Source: an uncultured Coriobacteriaceae bacterium (lineage in GTDB: Bacteria; Actinomycetota; Coriobacteriia; Coriobacteriales; Atopobiaceae). Taken from it: 39,454 nt of DNA. The position numbers and the translations under genes are program-made. Positions 25,144-33,783 of the stretch are shown piece after piece (position 1 is the stretch's first letter; each line of letters opens with the position of its first letter). A model generated the notes under the pieces. That model did no database searches and was not told the origin of the DNA. It saw only the letters and a program-made list of their open reading frames with translations. The DNA lies in contig CACZFB010000013.1 of NCBI GenBank assembly GCA_902780305.1, forward strand, positions 1 through 39,454, read 5' to 3'.

Positions 25144-26191
25144 CAAGACGAACCCCGTAAGGCTCAGCATAATCGTGCCCTGCTACAAGGTGGAGCGCTA
25201 CCTGTCCAAGTGTCTTGCGTCGCTGGTGGGACAAACCCTGCAGGACATCGAAATCGTGTGCATAAACGACGGCTCGCCCGACCGCTGCATCGACATCCTG
25301 CGTGAGTGGGAGGCTCGCTATCCCGACAAGATCGTTATTATCGACAAGCGCAACGAAGGCGTGTGGCGCGGGCGCTGGGACGGCATTCGCGTAGCACGCG
25401 GAGAATACATCGGCTTTTTGGACAGCGACGACTACGCCGAGCCAGACTTTGCCGAGCGTCTGTACCAAGCCGCTGGCGAAGCCGACGCCGACATCGCCGT
25501 GTGCGGCTTTAGCCGCGTCGACCTCGATACCGGCAAGGTGCTCTCGCGCGAGCTGTGCCGTGAGCGCGAGCCGTTCTGCATCGCCGACGACCCCGGTCGC
25601 ATCGTGGAGCTCAACGGCGCCCCTTGGAACAAGGTGTTTCGCGCGGACATCCTCAAGGGCATGCACGACCTTACCGAGCCGCCGCCCGTGCTCGACGACC
25701 TCATGTTTCAGCTGCTCGCCTACCTGGAGGGTCGGGGCACGGTCTGTTTCGTGCCCGTCTCGCTGGTAAACTATATGGTTCGCGCTGGCTCCATCATCAC
25801 CTCGGTGAGCGAGGAGCAGGTGGACGCCGTGTACCGCGCCTTCGTCGAGGTGCACGAGTGGTACGAGCACGACGAGGCGCCCGAGGCGCTTATGCAGGCG
25901 CTCGATGCGGCGGCCTTCCTGCATCTGGGCATCTCGCTCAACTACCGCCTGTCGTACAACCGAGACGTGGACCTGCGTGCCGCCGTGGATCGGTGCACGC
26001 GCTACCTCGACGAGCACTTCCCCACTTGGCGGCACTCGCCTTACATCAATGGGCAGTATGCGCGGATCAACGGACCTTCGTTCAAGCGTCTGCTCACGTC
26101 CTCACGCATGTACAAGCTTGGTCTGCTGCCACAGTTCCTTGGTGCCTATCGCACCATTACCGAGGCCGCCCACTTCGACATAAAATGGTAG
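25127..26191 (+). CDS. Family 2 glycosyltransferase
   Basis: A 354-residue soluble GT2. The N-terminal GT-A domain shows LSIIVPCYKVERYLSKCL, CINDGSPDRC (about 45-54) and IGFLDSDDYAEPDF with the metal-binding DSDD (about 101). The C-terminal half, with NGAPWNKVFRADIL, is typical of capsule and wall-polymer GTs that recognise the acceptor. The ATG overlaps the end of the DUF2304 gene and has GGAGGAGG about six bases upstream inside it. Third gene of a four-gene operon. Donor sugar unknown. Confidence 0.9.
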   Translation: MTSSPSKTNPVRLSIIVPCYKVERYLSKCLASLVGQTLQDIEIVCINDGSPDRCIDILREWEARYPDKIVIIDKRNEGVWRGRWDGIRVARGEYIGFLDSDDYAEPDFAERLYQAAGEADADIAVCGFSRVDLDTGKVLSRELCREREPFCIADDPGRIVELNGAPWNKVFRADILKGMHDLTEPPPVLDDLMFQLLAYLEGRGTVCFVPVSLVNYMVRAGSIITSVSEEQVDAVYRAFVEVHEWYEHDEAPEALMQALDAAAFLHLGISLNYRLSYNRDVDLRAAVDRCTRYLDEHFPTWRHSPYINGQYARINGPSFKRLLTSSRMYKLGLLPQFLGAYRTITEAAHFDIKW

Positions 26192-26195
26192 GCCC

Positions 26196-27137
26196 ATGAG
26201 CAACACGTCCAACACCCCCCACGTCCTCGTGATGATGGCCACCTACAACGGCGAGCGCTATCTGGGCGAGCAGGTGGACAGCATCCTTGCCCAGGAAGGA
26301 GTGGACGTCTGGCTGCGCGTCTGCGACGACCGCTCGACCGACGGCACGTATCGGCTGTTGCAGGAGATTGCCGCCCGCCATCCCAACGTAACCGTCTCGC
26401 AAAACCAGGACAACCTGGGCGTGGGCAAGAACTTTATGCAGATGGTATATGAGGAAACTGCTGGCAACTACGACTACTATGCCTTCTCCGACCAGGATGA
26501 CATTTGGCTTCCCAACAAGCTGAGCGAGGCCATCGCCCTGCTCGAAGGACACGACGAGCCCGCGCTGTACTACTCCGACGTCCGCAACTTTAGCGACGAG
26601 GGCGAGTCGCTGGAGCTGCGCGACTACCACGAGGTCGTACGCCATCCCGCCACGCTGCTGCTGCGCAGTTGGGCCTGCGGCTGCACCATGGTGTTTAACC
26701 GAGCGCTTCGCAACCTGCTGTGCGAGCACCCGCTGAACGAGTACCCGCGCATCCACGATACCTGGGTACACCTGGTCGCGCTCAACTGCGGACGGGTGGA
26801 GGCCGACATAGCGCGGTCCTTCATTCGGCGGCGCCTCTCGGGCGCGAACGTCGTGGGAGAGCTGAGCGACCACCACCGATCCCTGACGTCGGTGTTCGCA
26901 GACGTTGCCGGGCTCTTTGCCCCGTCCACCCGCAAGCCGTCCCGCGTGGCGCAGCAGCTCGTGCAGGAGTTTGGCACACGCATCAACCCCGTCCTACAGC
27001 CCGAGCTCGACCTGCTGCTGAACTATCGCTCCTCGCTGGTTACTCGCGTGCGCGCGGCCACGCGCTTCGACTTTTGGCAGCCCACCCGGCGCGGCCGTGC
27101 GCTCGTGCGCCTGTGCTTCCTGCTGGGCCGCTATTGA
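26196..27137 (+). CDS. Family 2 glycosyltransferase, rhamnosyltransferase-like
   Basis: A 313-residue GT2. VLVMMATYNGERYLGEQVDSI at the N-terminus, CDDRSTDGT (about 43-51), NLGVGKNFM and YYAFSDQDDIWLPNKL (DQDD metal motif, about 93) are typical of the branch containing many rhamnosyltransferases. WACGCTMVFNRAL and IHDTWVHLVAL follow in the acceptor half. It begins four bases after the previous stop with only a weak ribosome binding site, implying coupling. Last gene of the operon that starts at 24101; GGGACTGTCCC locus 4 lies seven bases after its stop. The rhamnosyl donor is suggested by family and by rfbB/rfbC nearby, not proven. Confidence 0.9.
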   Translation: MSNTSNTPHVLVMMATYNGERYLGEQVDSILAQEGVDVWLRVCDDRSTDGTYRLLQEIAARHPNVTVSQNQDNLGVGKNFMQMVYEETAGNYDYYAFSDQDDIWLPNKLSEAIALLEGHDEPALYYSDVRNFSDEGESLELRDYHEVVRHPATLLLRSWACGCTMVFNRALRNLLCEHPLNEYPRIHDTWVHLVALNCGRVEADIARSFIRRRLSGANVVGELSDHHRSLTSVFADVAGLFAPSTRKPSRVAQQLVQEFGTRINPVLQPELDLLLNYRSSLVTRVRAATRFDFWQPTRRGRALVRLCFLLGRY

Positions 27138-27143
27138 CGCTCC

Positions 27144-27176
27144 GTGGTACGCGGGGGACTGTCCCCTTTGTACCAC
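27144..27176. repeat. GGGACTGTCCC repeat, locus 4
   Basis: Single-unit version: outer arms GTGGTAC (27144-27150) and GTACCAC (27170-27176) around one core GGGGACTGTCCCC. It lies between convergent gene ends (GT2 at 27137, LicD gene at 27195), consistent with a bidirectional terminator. Confidence 0.9.
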
Positions 27177-27194
27177 AATTACGTAGAAGGATGC

Positions 27195-28055
27195 CTATTC
27201 GCTACGGCGGTCGAAGCGCAAGCCGTCGCCCAGGTCCAGCACCAGCGGGGCGTGTGTCTTGCGGCTCTCCTCCGGCGGCAGCTCCATGTAGTCGCCGTAC
27301 AAGTCAGTGCAGAACTTGTCCCAATCGTGCGGGGCGAACACGGTAAGCTCGCCAAACGGCAGCTCGACCGGAGGCATGAGGGTCGTCTCGTAGAACGGGT
27401 ACGGCCGTGCCGCCGAGGGATTGCCCCACCACCGACCCGGATGCTTGGCGACGCAAGCCCGCTCAAAGCGATGACGCAACCGGTCCTGGTTGGTGACGAG
27501 CCGCAGCACACCGCGAATGGTACGCCAGCCAACCAGCGCCACCTTGTGCCACGACAGCGACTTGAGCACGTTGGGATTCTTTATGCGATAGATGTAGATG
27601 AGCTTGGTCCACAGCTGTGTGCGGCGCAGATGCCCAACGCCGTGGTCGTCGCGCCGTTCGTCCAGTCGAATGTAGGGGAAGACGTCCACGAACACGCACT
27701 CGTCGCATCCCGCCTCGTTGGCGTCGCTCTCTATAAAGGTGGTGTTCTTTTGGTACAGCTTGCCCCACAGCACGTACTGCGACGGGTCGGTGGCCATAAC
27801 GTGCAGGGCCATGTCGTCGGGCAGCTCGCTTTGGCACAGCTCCTCAAAGCGCCGGAAGTCCTCCATGGGCATGCCCACGTCCACGTCGTCGTCCCAGGGA
27901 ATAAACCCCTGGTGGCGCACAGCCCCCAGGCAGGTGCCGCCGTCAATCCAATACGTGAGGCCATGCTTCCGACAAATGCGATCGACCTCGGCCAGCAGCT
28001 GGTACTCCAGTTCCTGAACGCGCTCCAGGGCACCTGGTGGGTATTGGTTGTCCAT
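27195..28055 (-). CDS. LicD family phosphotransferase
   Basis: A 286-residue cytosolic protein. The LicD nucleotidyltransferase-fold signature is clear: LTYWIDGGTCLGAVRHQGFIP followed by WDDDVDVGMPMEDF (about residues 47-77), with DDD as metal ligands. LWGKLYQKNT and VFVDVFPYIRLDE follow. LicD proteins transfer phosphocholine or other phospho-substituents, for example from CDP-linked donors, to teichoic acids and capsules; the group added here is unknown. The ATG at 28055 has AGGAG upstream; the frame from 28148 runs through the promoter region. It is divergent from the TagF-like gene, sharing the 108-bp promoter region. Confidence 0.92.
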   Translation of the reverse strand: MDNQYPPGALERVQELEYQLLAEVDRICRKHGLTYWIDGGTCLGAVRHQGFIPWDDDVDVGMPMEDFRRFEELCQSELPDDMALHVMATDPSQYVLWGKLYQKNTTFIESDANEAGCDECVFVDVFPYIRLDERRDDHGVGHLRRTQLWTKLIYIYRIKNPNVLKSLSWHKVALVGWRTIRGVLRLVTNQDRLRHRFERACVAKHPGRWWGNPSAARPYPFYETTLMPPVELPFGELTVFAPHDWDKFCTDLYGDYMELPPEESRKTHAPLVLDLGDGLRFDRRSE

Positions 28056-28075
28056 GGCGGAATCTCCTGCAACGA

Positions 28076-28104
28076 TTGGGTGCAATTGGCCATTTGAGTA
28101 TAAT
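28076..28104 (+). promoter_or_regulatory. Promoter of the TagF-like gene
   Basis: TTGGGT (28076-28081), 17-bp spacer, TATAAT (28099-28104), predicting a leader of about 53 bases before the ATG at 28164. On the minus strand TATACT overlaps the same -10, so the divergent LicD gene may use an overlapping, mutually exclusive promoter. Confidence 0.75.
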
Positions 28105-28163
28105 CCTTCTAGTAAATCGCAGGTAAAAACCCATAACTCATCGCGCAAGACAAGGGGGGTCCC

Positions 28164-29309
28164 ATGAACTACATTCTGGCCGGCATGTCATTCGTATTGC
28201 AGCACGTGCTCAAGGTCCTGGCCGTGGGCACCTTCCACAACAGGCGCGTCGTGTTCTTTAGCTACTTTGGCAAGCAGTACTCGTGCAACCCCAAATACCT
28301 GTGCGAATACCTCATGCAGGCCAGCCCGGAGTACGAGATCGTGTGGGCGTTTGCCAAACCCGAAGACTTCGCGTGGTTGGAGCAACGGGGCATGCACATC
28401 GTGCGCTACAACAGCCTGGCCTTTGCGCGCGCCTGCCTCACGTCAGGCTTCGTGGTTACCAACTCGCAGCTGCCCGCATGGTTTCCGGTACTGCGTCGCA
28501 TGCACATCATCAACACGTGGCATGGCGGCGGCGCCTACAAGCGCGTGGGCACGGGCTTCCTGCGCGCCTCCAAGGGAAAGCAGCTTATGGACGCGCTGTC
28601 CCGACACAAGCCGTGCGTCTATCTTTCCAGCTCCAAGGCGTTCACCCAGCTCACCATACGCCAAAGCTTCGAGCACGAGGGAGAGGTTCTGGAGTGTGGC
28701 ATGCCACGCAACGACCTGCTCGTTCGGCAAAGCACGCCCGAAGTCACACAGCGCGTAAAGGAGCGCCTGGGCATCGACCCGGACACGCGCATCCTCCTGT
28801 ATGCGCCCACCTACCGAGAAGATCGCGAGATATCCAGCGACTACTTCGACCTCAACATCGCGCGCGACGCCCTCGCACGGCGGTTTGGCGGCACGTGGAC
28901 CATCGTGTTCCGCCTGCACTACCTGGTCGCGGGGAAGCTACCCGCGACGCAGGACTATGTTGATGCCTCAACCTATCCCGACATGCAGGAGCTGCTCTAT
29001 GCGGCCGACGTGCTGCTCACCGACTACTCGTCCAGCATTTGGGACTTTGGCCTCACCGGACGCCCATGTTTCCTCTATGTTCCCGACCTGGACGAGTTCG
29101 ACCTACAGCGCGGCTTCTACTCGGACATCCGCACCTGGCCCTGGCCACTCGCACAGACCAAGGACGAGCTGGCGCGCAACGTTCTGGAGTTCGACGAGCA
29201 GGCCTTTGCGCGCAAGCTGGAGCAACACTACGAGGATCTGGGCAGCACCGACACCGGCCACGCATGCGAGGCCGTTGCCAACTGGATGGCCGCAGTCGAA
29301 CAAAGGTGA
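28164..29309 (+). CDS. CDP-glycerol/ribitol phosphotransferase-like protein (TagB/TagF family)
   Basis: A 381-residue membrane-associated enzyme. Motifs of the CDP-glycerol:poly(glycerophosphate) glycerophosphotransferase family are seen in order: VVFFSYFGKQYSCNPKYL, INTWHGGGAYKRVG (catalytic His region, about 115-126), GMPRND, LYAPTYRED (about 212-220), FRLHYLV and LLTDYSSSIWDF (about 289-300). It would transfer alditol-phosphate from a CDP donor to a lipid-linked acceptor at the inner membrane face. The length is that of a single catalytic module, without a long N-terminal extension. AAGGGGGG precedes the ATG and a good promoter lies upstream. Together with LicD and the cytidylyltransferase it suggests a phosphate-containing wall polymer; CDP-glycerol versus CDP-ribitol cannot be resolved. 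Confidence 0.9.
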   Translation: MNYILAGMSFVLQHVLKVLAVGTFHNRRVVFFSYFGKQYSCNPKYLCEYLMQASPEYEIVWAFAKPEDFAWLEQRGMHIVRYNSLAFARACLTSGFVVTNSQLPAWFPVLRRMHIINTWHGGGAYKRVGTGFLRASKGKQLMDALSRHKPCVYLSSSKAFTQLTIRQSFEHEGEVLECGMPRNDLLVRQSTPEVTQRVKERLGIDPDTRILLYAPTYREDREISSDYFDLNIARDALARRFGGTWTIVFRLHYLVAGKLPATQDYVDASTYPDMQELLYAADVLLTDYSSSIWDFGLTGRPCFLYVPDLDEFDLQRGFYSDIRTWPWPLAQTKDELARNVLEFDEQAFARKLEQHYEDLGSTDTGHACEAVANWMAAVEQR

Positions 29310-29335
29310 TGCGCCTTCGTTCGATGGGCAAGCGA

Positions 29336-30388
29336 CTAGTACACGCGCCGGTGCAGGCGCGCGTTGACCACAAAGATGCGCAACAGGGTGGTGCAGTGCC
29401 GCTTGCGCATGAGCGTCGCAATAAGCCGCTGCGTTCGGGGCATCTTGCGCCTAAAGTCCGGTAGGTCGGCAAAGGCCTCCTGCAGCACCGGCTCGTCGGC
29501 AAACAGCTCGACTTGGTGGACCTTCTCCTGAACGGTCAGGTCGCACGTGGGTACCGTAATCTGCTGTAGCAGGCGCATCACGTACGTGTCGATGAGGTAC
29601 GTCGCCCATTTGGCCGGGTCCGCCTCGGGCAGGGCATGCTTCTTGCCGATCTCGCCCTCCAACCGCAGGCACGTGCGCAGGGAATCCATGCGGTTGGTGG
29701 AAAACTTTCGGCTCGTGCTGTGGCTGTAGCGGTCAATCCAGCGATAGCATACCTGCGGATTGATGGCAAAGCTTGAGGTTGCGCTGGTAACCAGCAGGTT
29801 GAAGTACAAGTCCTCGAACCCAAAGCGCATGGTTTCCGGAAAGCGGATGTGCTCCCGCTCCACGAGCGCACGGCTATACAGCCCCGTCCACACGCCACAT
29901 CCGTAACGGTAGAGCTCGTAGTACTTCTTGGCGATGTTCTCGCTGGATATGAGCGACAGGCCGTCACTCACGCTTTGCAGCACGTCTCGCCGCAGCACCT
30001 CGCCATCACGCACAATAAGGTGCTCGCGCAGGAAACGCACCACGTCCACGCCATATTCCTCGGCTACGCGCACGTTCTCTTCGAGAAACCCGGGAAGGTA
30101 CTCGTCGTCGTTGTCGCAAAAGGCAAGGTACTTGCCGCGGGCCACGTCTAGTCCTGCGTTGCGCGCGCTGCAGATGCCACCGTTCTCCTTGTGGACCACC
30201 ACAACCCGGTCGTCCCGCTTGGCAAACTCGTCGCACAAGGCACCGCACCCGTCGGGAGAACCATCATCCACCAGCACGAGCTCGAGGTTTTGGTACGACT
30301 GCGAAAGCACCGACTCCACCGCATGCGGCAGATAGTGCTCCGAGTTGTACACGGGTATGATCACGCTCACCATCGGATTGGTATTCAT
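29336..30388 (-). CDS. Family 2 glycosyltransferase
   Basis: A 350-residue soluble GT2. VSVIIPVYNSEHYLPHAV, LVDDGSPDGCG (about 39-49), GGICSARNAGLDVARGKYL and FCDNDDEYLPGFLEE (metal motif, about 92) define the GT-A domain. The C-terminal half is helical. The ATG at 30388 has only a weak ribosome binding site (AAGAG) and lies 30 bases after the cytidylyltransferase stop, so it is the last gene of a three-gene operon. It converges with the TagF-like gene, with 26 bases between stops and no evident terminator. Confidence 0.9.
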   Translation of the reverse strand: MNTNPMVSVIIPVYNSEHYLPHAVESVLSQSYQNLELVLVDDGSPDGCGALCDEFAKRDDRVVVVHKENGGICSARNAGLDVARGKYLAFCDNDDEYLPGFLEENVRVAEEYGVDVVRFLREHLIVRDGEVLRRDVLQSVSDGLSLISSENIAKKYYELYRYGCGVWTGLYSRALVEREHIRFPETMRFGFEDLYFNLLVTSATSSFAINPQVCYRWIDRYSHSTSRKFSTNRMDSLRTCLRLEGEIGKKHALPEADPAKWATYLIDTYVMRLLQQITVPTCDLTVQEKVHQVELFADEPVLQEAFADLPDFRRKMPRTQRLIATLMRKRHCTTLLRIFVVNARLHRRVY

Positions 30389-30418
30389 GCTCTTGTCACC
30401 AAGCCTTTTGCCACCAGA

Positions 30419-31153
30419 CTACTCGTCACCCGACCACAGCATGCGCTGGTCACGGGCCTCCATGTAGCCCTTAAACGCATAGTAGTCCATGGGTGTGGTT
30501 ACCTTTATGTTCTCGGCCGGTCCCTCCACCGTATAGATGGTGTACCCGTAGTGGGTCATGAGGCTCACCGAGTCTATGAACTCGTCCAGACCGTCCTCCT
30601 GCGACCGAACGTGCGCCGCATAGAGCTCCTCGAGCCAGAACGCCTGCGGCGCCCGCGCAAGACCCACCTCCGCACGCGGTATAACCGTGCTCACCGCCCC
30701 CTCGCCATCGGTAAGCACGATGGTCTCGATTGCCGGGGCGACCGTAGCCGTGCAGCCACGCTCGCGCACCGAGCGCACGCAGGCCGAAATCGTTTGCTCG
30801 TTGATGAGCGGGCGCACGCCGTCGTGCACGAGCACGATGGCCTCGCGGTCACCGGGATGGGCGTCGTGCAGGGTCCTCACGCCGTTAAAAATGGACTCCT
30901 GGCCAGTGGTGCCACCTGCGACCACGGTAATGGGCACGGCATAGTTGCGCCGCGCAAGCACGGTTTGCAGGTAGTCAATCCAGCTTTCCAGGCACACCAC
31001 CACGATGCCCGTCACCAGAGGATGCGTCGCGAAGTGCTCAATGGTGTAGTCGATAATGGGACGGCCCCCCAGCTCGAGGAACTGCTTGGGCCTTTTGCTG
31101 CCCCCCATGCGACGACCCACGCCGCCGGCAAAGATCACCGCTTCAACTCGCAT
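30419..31153 (-). CDS. IspD/TarI-type CTP cytidylyltransferase, probably alditol-phosphate specific
   Basis: A 244-residue enzyme. The CTP-binding loop AVIFAGGVGRRMGGSKRPKQF (about residues 5-25) and the block VHDGVRPL (about 110-117) are shared by IspD and TarI. Context decides between them: it lies between an SDR epimerase and a GT and near TagF- and LicD-like genes, so TarI-like synthesis of a CDP-alditol (for example CDP-ribitol) is favoured over isoprenoid synthesis. A TarJ-like reductase is absent; the adjacent SDR protein is of the extended epimerase type. An AAGGGA site lies upstream of the ATG. Confidence 0.8.
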   Translation of the reverse strand: MRVEAVIFAGGVGRRMGGSKRPKQFLELGGRPIIDYTIEHFATHPLVTGIVVVCLESWIDYLQTVLARRNYAVPITVVAGGTTGQESIFNGVRTLHDAHPGDREAIVLVHDGVRPLINEQTISACVRSVRERGCTATVAPAIETIVLTDGEGAVSTVIPRAEVGLARAPQAFWLEELYAAHVRSQEDGLDEFIDSVSLMTHYGYTIYTVEGPAENIKVTTPMDYYAFKGYMEARDQRMLWSGDE

Positions 31154-31182
31154 GTCTCACATCCCTTCGCGTAGGCTGCACG

Positions 31183-32229
31183 CTACATTATGTCACAGTC
31201 CGGAGCAACCCAGTCGTCAATCATGCGACGGTACAGGTCAACGAGCTGATAGTCGGGCTCCCAACCCAAGGCGCGCATGCGTGAGACGTCCATGCGAATG
31301 CTGCCGCTTACGGCATAGCGCCGCGCGGCGTCCTCGTCCACCACGCGCGTCACCTGCGTGGTGGTCCCAAACGCCTTCGCGACCATCTGCGCCATCTGAT
31401 AGATGGAGCAGAACGTGTCCTCGTTCGCCACGTTGTAGGCCAGCCCGCGCTCTCCTCGCGTTGCCAGGGTAAGCAGCGCCCGCACCGCATCGGCCGTGTA
31501 CACGTACATGTTTTGCTTCGAGCCGTCGGTGAGCAACGCTATGTCGCGTCCCTCCAGGCAGCAGCGCGCGAACTCGGCGAACACGCGTCGGTCGGCGTTC
31601 GCTATACCCGGACCAAACGACTGGGCAAGACGGGCGACGCACACGTTTGTGCCATACTGCCCCGCATACGCGGCGCACAGGGTCTCGGCCAGCTGCTTGG
31701 CCTGCGGATACGAACTGCGCACGCTCATGGCGTCAAGCTCGCCGCCACGGCTCTCGTCCAACGCGTCATCGGCGCCGCTGCCATAGACCTCCATCGACGA
31801 GACGAAGCACATGCGCGCGTCGTGGGCACGCGCCAGCTCGAGCATGGCCTGGGTGCCCGCAACCGTCGTGGTAATGGTGTCCACCGGGCGCTCCACCATA
31901 AGCCTGCTGTCGGTGTTGCTCGCACAGTGCACCACATAGTCGCACGCATCCAGCTCGGGGACCGCGCCCGCAGACGCATCCCAGGCGACGATGCGAACAC
32001 CTGCAGCCTCGCCAAACGCCGCCTGGGCCTTGGCTACGTTGCGCACCGGCAGCACGACGCGGATGCCCGCACCAACGACCTCGTTGCGCCGCACCAGCAC
32101 GCGCGCCAACAGGCCGCCAATGAGCCCCGTGGCGCCCGTGACCACCACGGTCGAGCCGTCGAGGCGCTCCCATGCAATGCGATCGTCGACGGCGAGGCGC
32201 TCGACATCCTCCGAGTAACGCAAACCCAT
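31183..32229 (-). CDS. NAD-dependent epimerase/dehydratase (extended SDR)
   Basis: A 348-residue cytosolic enzyme. The Rossmann motif VVVTGATGLIGGLLAR (about 28-43) is a GxxGxxG form. VHCASNTDSR, FVSSMEVYG and SSYPQAKQLAE supply the catalytic Ser/Tyr/Lys (YxxxK). RLAQSFGPG and NMYVYTADAVRALL are typical of nucleotide-sugar epimerases. The ATG at 32229 has GGGAG seven bases upstream. First gene of the operon with the cytidylyltransferase and a GT2. The substrate is unknown: it may act on a nucleotide sugar, or on a CDP-linked product given the neighbouring cytidylyltransferase. It is divergent from the flippase pair. Confidence 0.85.
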   Translation of the reverse strand: MGLRYSEDVERLAVDDRIAWERLDGSTVVVTGATGLIGGLLARVLVRRNEVVGAGIRVVLPVRNVAKAQAAFGEAAGVRIVAWDASAGAVPELDACDYVVHCASNTDSRLMVERPVDTITTTVAGTQAMLELARAHDARMCFVSSMEVYGSGADDALDESRGGELDAMSVRSSYPQAKQLAETLCAAYAGQYGTNVCVARLAQSFGPGIANADRRVFAEFARCCLEGRDIALLTDGSKQNMYVYTADAVRALLTLATRGERGLAYNVANEDTFCSIYQMAQMVAKAFGTTTQVTRVVDEDAARRYAVSGSIRMDVSRMRALGWEPDYQLVDLYRRMIDDWVAPDCDIM

Positions 32230-32279
32230 AGCAAATCTCCCAACCATCTTCACGTAGTCTATGCGCGAGGAGGCGCCCT

Positions 32280-32308
32280 TTGGACATCCCCCTACGGTGT
32301 GGCATAAT
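32280..32308 (+). promoter_or_regulatory. Strong promoter for the flippase pair, giving a leaderless mRNA
   Basis: TTGGAC (32280-32285), exactly 17 bp, CATAAT (32303-32308). The ATG at 32315 starts seven bases past the hexamer, where transcription is expected to begin, and no Shine-Dalgarno sequence is present. Confidence 0.75.
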
Positions 32309-32314
32309 GTCCCC

Positions 32315-33775
32315 ATGGCTAAATCAGTGGCAAAAAACGCACTCTACAGCGGCATTCGCACCGTAAGCACCATGTTGTTCCCTCTTGTCACCTATCCGTA
32401 CGTGACAAGAGTACTTTTGGCCGACAACCTTGGCAAGGTTGATTTCTCCATCTCGATTATCTCGTACTTCACCCTCATCGCCGGGCTGGGCATCTCGAAC
32501 TACGCCACCCGAGAGGGAGCACGCGTGCGAAACGACCGATCCAAGCTCGACCGATTCTCGAGCGAGGTGTTTACCATCAACATGGCCTCCACGGCGCTGG
32601 CCTACATGCTGCTGGTTATCCTGTTCGTCGCCTGGCCCCACCTGCACGGATACGGCGCGCTCATCGCCATTCAATCCGCCACGCTCATCGGCACGACCAT
32701 TGGCGTGGAGTGGCTCTATACCCTGAGCGAGGACTTTGGCTACATTACCGCGCGCACGCTCGTCGTGCAGGTGCTCTCGGCCGTGCTGCTGTTTACCCTG
32801 GTAAAGTCGCCATCCGACTACATGCTCTATGCGGGCATAACGGTGTTCTCGGCAGTGGGGGCAAACGTCTTCAACTTTGTGAGGTCGCGCAGGTACGCGA
32901 GAATCCGTCTGGTTTGGGGATTCGACGCGCGACGGCATCTGGTGCCCATGCTGGTGCTGTTTGGCAACGCGCTGGCGTCCTCCATATACATAAACATAGA
33001 CGTCACGCTACTGGGAGTCATGCGCGGCGACTACGAGGTCGGCCTGTACAGCGTTGCCGTCAAGATCTACAAGCTGGTAAAGCAGCTGCTCAACGCCATC
33101 GTTATGGTATCCATCCCCCGCCTGTCGCTCTATGTGGGAGAGCGCGACCACGAGCGCTACCAACAGCTGTTGGGTTCCATCCTGCATGCGCTGTTGGTTA
33201 CGGTACTGCCGGCAATCGTGTTTTTGTTTTTGCTCTCGGACTACGTGGTGCTCATTGTGGGTGGCGAGGCCTTTGCGGCCTCCGCGGACTCGCTCCGCAT
33301 CCTTTGCCTCGCCCTGGCCCCCGCCGTGTTTGCCGCCTTCGTCGTGAACTCCATCCTGCTGCCCAATCGGGGCGAGCGGCTCATCCTCACCTCCACCATC
33401 GTGGGAGCCGTCGTCAACTTCCTGCTCAACCTGATCGTGATTCCGCAGTATGGTGCCAACGGCGCGGCAATCACCACCGGCGTTGCTGAGGTCATGGTGC
33501 TGGGCACGGCCGCCTGGCTGGGCAGGCCATACTGCGACTACCGGGCGCTGTTGGCGGAGCAGCTGCCCGCCTGCATCACCGTGGCGTTGGGGCTGGCCGC
33601 CATAACGGGAGCGCACCTTGCCGTAACGCACCTGCTGGGCAACTCGCTGCTCACCTTCTTCGTGAGCGGGGGCGTTGGCATGGCACTCTATGTCTTGGTG
33701 CTCGTGCTGCGCAAGGACTCATTTGCCAACCGCGCCATAAGCAGGTTGCACAACGTCTTGCCACACCGTAGCTAG
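32315..33775 (+). CDS. Wzx-type polysaccharide flippase (MATE/MOP superfamily)
   Basis: A 486-residue integral membrane protein with about 12-14 hydrophobic segments. The N-terminus KSVAKNALYSGIRTVSTMLFPLVTYPYVTRVL and the downstream NIDVTLLGVMRGDYEVGLYSVAVKI block are typical of O-antigen and teichoic-type repeat-unit flippases. It moves undecaprenyl-linked oligosaccharides across the membrane. The start is the ATG at 32315, apparently leaderless. A second flippase gene follows eight bases later, so both are translated from one message; the reason for two is unclear. Confidence 0.92.
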   Translation: MAKSVAKNALYSGIRTVSTMLFPLVTYPYVTRVLLADNLGKVDFSISIISYFTLIAGLGISNYATREGARVRNDRSKLDRFSSEVFTINMASTALAYMLLVILFVAWPHLHGYGALIAIQSATLIGTTIGVEWLYTLSEDFGYITARTLVVQVLSAVLLFTLVKSPSDYMLYAGITVFSAVGANVFNFVRSRRYARIRLVWGFDARRHLVPMLVLFGNALASSIYINIDVTLLGVMRGDYEVGLYSVAVKIYKLVKQLLNAIVMVSIPRLSLYVGERDHERYQQLLGSILHALLVTVLPAIVFLFLLSDYVVLIVGGEAFAASADSLRILCLALAPAVFAAFVVNSILLPNRGERLILTSTIVGAVVNFLLNLIVIPQYGANGAAITTGVAEVMVLGTAAWLGRPYCDYRALLAEQLPACITVALGLAAITGAHLAVTHLLGNSLLTFFVSGGVGMALYVLVLVLRKDSFANRAISRLHNVLPHRS

Positions 33776-33783
33776 GGGATCCC

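Noticed and set aside
30419..31153. Confident naming as ispD
   Set aside because: IspD and TarI share these motifs; the neighbourhood points to wall-polymer synthesis, so no gene symbol was given.
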